Assembly: GCA_945870475.1 (NCBI GenBank)
Contig: CAMBSR010000017.1
Coordinates: 1 to 18,069 of the forward strand
Direction of reading: 5' to 3'
From: Phycisphaera mikurensis NBRC 102666
GTDB lineage: Bacteria > Planctomycetota > Phycisphaerae > Phycisphaerales > SM1A02
DNA length: 18,069 bases
Below, in pieces: positions 17,631 through 18,069 of the stretch. Below the pieces are notes generated by a model. It made no database searches. It saw only the letters and a program-made list of their open reading frames with translations, and was not told where the DNA came from. How positions within the stretch are numbered: position 1 is the first letter of the stretch; each line of letters starts with the position of its first letter. The translations under genes and the position numbers were made by a program.

Positions 17631-17636
17631 CTCCTT
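17631..17636 (-). promoter_or_regulatory. Ribosome-binding site AAGGAG of the sulfatase gene, with a five-codon overlapping ORF
   Basis: AAGGAG on the minus strand lies 12 nt before ATG 17618, a long spacing. A second ATG (17629) sits 1 nt after it and reads ATG CAA CCA ACA TGA, with its stop overlapping the sulfatase start. The first ATG is probably too close to the site to be used. No convincing -10 was found upstream. Confidence 0.4.
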
Positions 17637-17741
17637 GTGCCGAACGCCCGTGCCTCCACGACCTTGCCCCCAGGATTCGACGCCGCACCGCGGCGCCGCA
17701 GACTGTGCGGACAAGCCGCGCAGCGGCGCAGGACGCGCGGA

Positions 17742-17758
17742 CCGGCCCTTGTGGCCGG
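17742..17758. other. Hairpin in the spacer between the sulfatase gene and tRNA-Pro
   Basis: CCGGCC and GGCCGG form a perfect 6-bp stem with a 5-nt loop. It lies in the 206-bp non-coding spacer 17619-17824, downstream of the tRNA terminator and about 125 nt upstream of the sulfatase start. Shorter inverted repeats such as GCCGCGCAGCGGC also occur here. Nothing else was recognised in this spacer. In such GC-rich DNA short stems are expected by chance. Confidence 0.3.
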
Positions 17759-17782
17759 GACGCCACACCGACCCCGGAACGA

Positions 17783-17814
17783 GAAAGCCGAAGGCGCTTG
17801 GGCCTTCGGCTTTC
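17783..17814 (-). terminator. Hairpin terminator downstream of tRNA-Pro
   Basis: GAAAGCCGAAGGC and GCCTTCGGCTTTC form a perfect 13-bp stem around a 6-nt loop. It starts 10 nt after the tRNA 3' end on the minus strand. The following TCGTTCC is a poor T tract, though the stem itself ends in TTTC. It would separate tRNA-Pro from the sulfatase gene. Confidence 0.7.
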
Positions 17815-17824
17815 GAGTGAGAAG

Positions 17825-17898
17825 TCGGGGTGACAGGATTCGAACCTGCGGCCTCTTGCTCCCGAAGCAAGCGCTCTACCAAGCTGAGCTACACCCCG
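17825..17898 (-). tRNA. tRNA-Pro, anticodon CGG
   Basis: The 74-nt gene folds as a standard cloverleaf. The acceptor stem is CGGGGTG paired with CACCCCG, with the C1-G72 pair and discriminator A73 typical of bacterial tRNA-Pro. The D arm contains TAGCTCAG and TTGGTAGAGC. The anticodon stem CTTGC/GCAAG closes the loop TTCGGGA, giving anticodon CGG for codon CCG, a codon expected to be common in this GC-rich genome. The T arm contains GGTTCGAATCC. The 3' CCA is not encoded; the next bases are CTT, so it must be added after transcription. Confidence 0.97.
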
Positions 17899-17932
17899 CC
17901 AAAAGGCCGCTTCCGCGACCGCGAGACCGTGC

Positions 17933-17938
17933 AGCATA
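17933..17938 (-). promoter_or_regulatory. Putative -10 element (TATGCT) of tRNA-Pro
   Basis: TATGCT on the minus strand lies 34 nt upstream of the tRNA 5' end, implying a short precursor leader of about 28 nt. No clear -35 was seen 16-18 bp further up. The remaining bases to 18069 are relatively A+T-rich and contain no gene I can support; TACTTT at 18055-18060 could be a plus-strand -10 for a gene beyond the window. Confidence 0.5.
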
Positions 17939-18069
17939 GCGGAAACCCCGCCCCAAACCGCGCCCGCGCGCTTCCTTCCCTTACTGGATGCAAGATTCCG
18001 GCGGAAATCACCAAAATCGAGATAACCAAATCTTTTCATGACGTTTTCGAGGGCTACTTTCCGTCTACG

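Noticed and set aside
16305..17939. Plus-strand open frame opposite the sulfatase gene and running through tRNA-Pro
   Set aside because: It crosses a complete tRNA gene and has no recognisable domain; the sulfatase on the other strand is well supported.
17455..18039. Minus-strand open frame starting at 18039 and crossing tRNA-Pro
   Set aside because: The frame includes the whole tRNA and the terminator hairpin; no family resemblance.
18030..18050. Repeated TTTTC at 18033 and 18044 as an operator or repeat array
   Set aside because: Only two short copies in a relatively A+T-rich stretch; not distinguishable from chance.

Overview
The window is a very GC-rich, gene-dense bacterial segment with eleven complete protein-coding genes, one gene cut by the left edge and one tRNA-Pro gene. 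No mobile element, CRISPR array or rRNA was seen. The gene mix (fused fucokinase/GDP-fucose pyrophosphorylase, a long membrane pyrophosphatase, a DUF1573 lipoprotein, a formylglycine-type sulfatase and a short PAPS-type sulfotransferase) suggests a planctomycete-like organism, possibly near Phycisphaerae. That placement is inferred from gene content only.

Layout. Minus strand at the left: a standalone RlmK-type methyltransferase (1-740, incomplete) behind a DUF718 sugar mutarotase (758-1126). Divergent from these, only 39 bp away, is an Fkp-type bifunctional L-fucose salvage enzyme (1166-3940). Then come a membrane H+/Na+ pyrophosphatase with its own promoter and a strong terminator (4079-6607) and a DedA-family membrane protein (6723-7562). 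On the minus strand follow an MFS exporter (8427-9692) and a DUF1573 lipoprotein (7601-8395). On the plus strand a Thermus-type isocitrate dehydrogenase (9821-11281) is followed 6 bp later by a CLC channel/transporter with CBS domains (11288-13147). On the minus strand a secreted cyclophilin (14454-15479) is coupled by a GTGA overlap to an LplT-like MFS protein (13117-14457). Divergent from the cyclophilin, 38 bp away, is a sulfotransferase (15518-16093). A divergent sulfatase (16125-17618) and tRNA-Pro(CGG) (17825-17898) close the window on the minus strand.

How the genes fit together. The mutarotase and Fkp form a plausible unit that feeds free L-fucose into GDP-fucose for glycan synthesis. 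The sulfotransferase and sulfatase add a sulfated-glycan theme, but they lie about 12 kb away and the link is thematic only. The rest is energy metabolism (pyrophosphatase, isocitrate dehydrogenase), ion and lipid transport, and envelope protein folding.

The most interesting signals are: (i) -10-like hexamers 6-10 nt before six start codons, including two nearly identical back-to-back divergent promoters, which suggests leaderless transcripts with mutually exclusive promoters; (ii) a sulfatase whose modification motif reads C-E-C-S-R instead of C-x-P-S-R and whose G-K-W-H motif reads G-K-W-Q; (iii) an isocitrate dehydrogenase with the Thermus-type C-terminal domain but NAD-type D/I residues at the cofactor site; (iv) a CLC protein with channel-like Val at the proton-glutamate position; (v) a long pyrophosphatase with a mixed K+-dependence signature. 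No wholly new multi-gene system was recognised.
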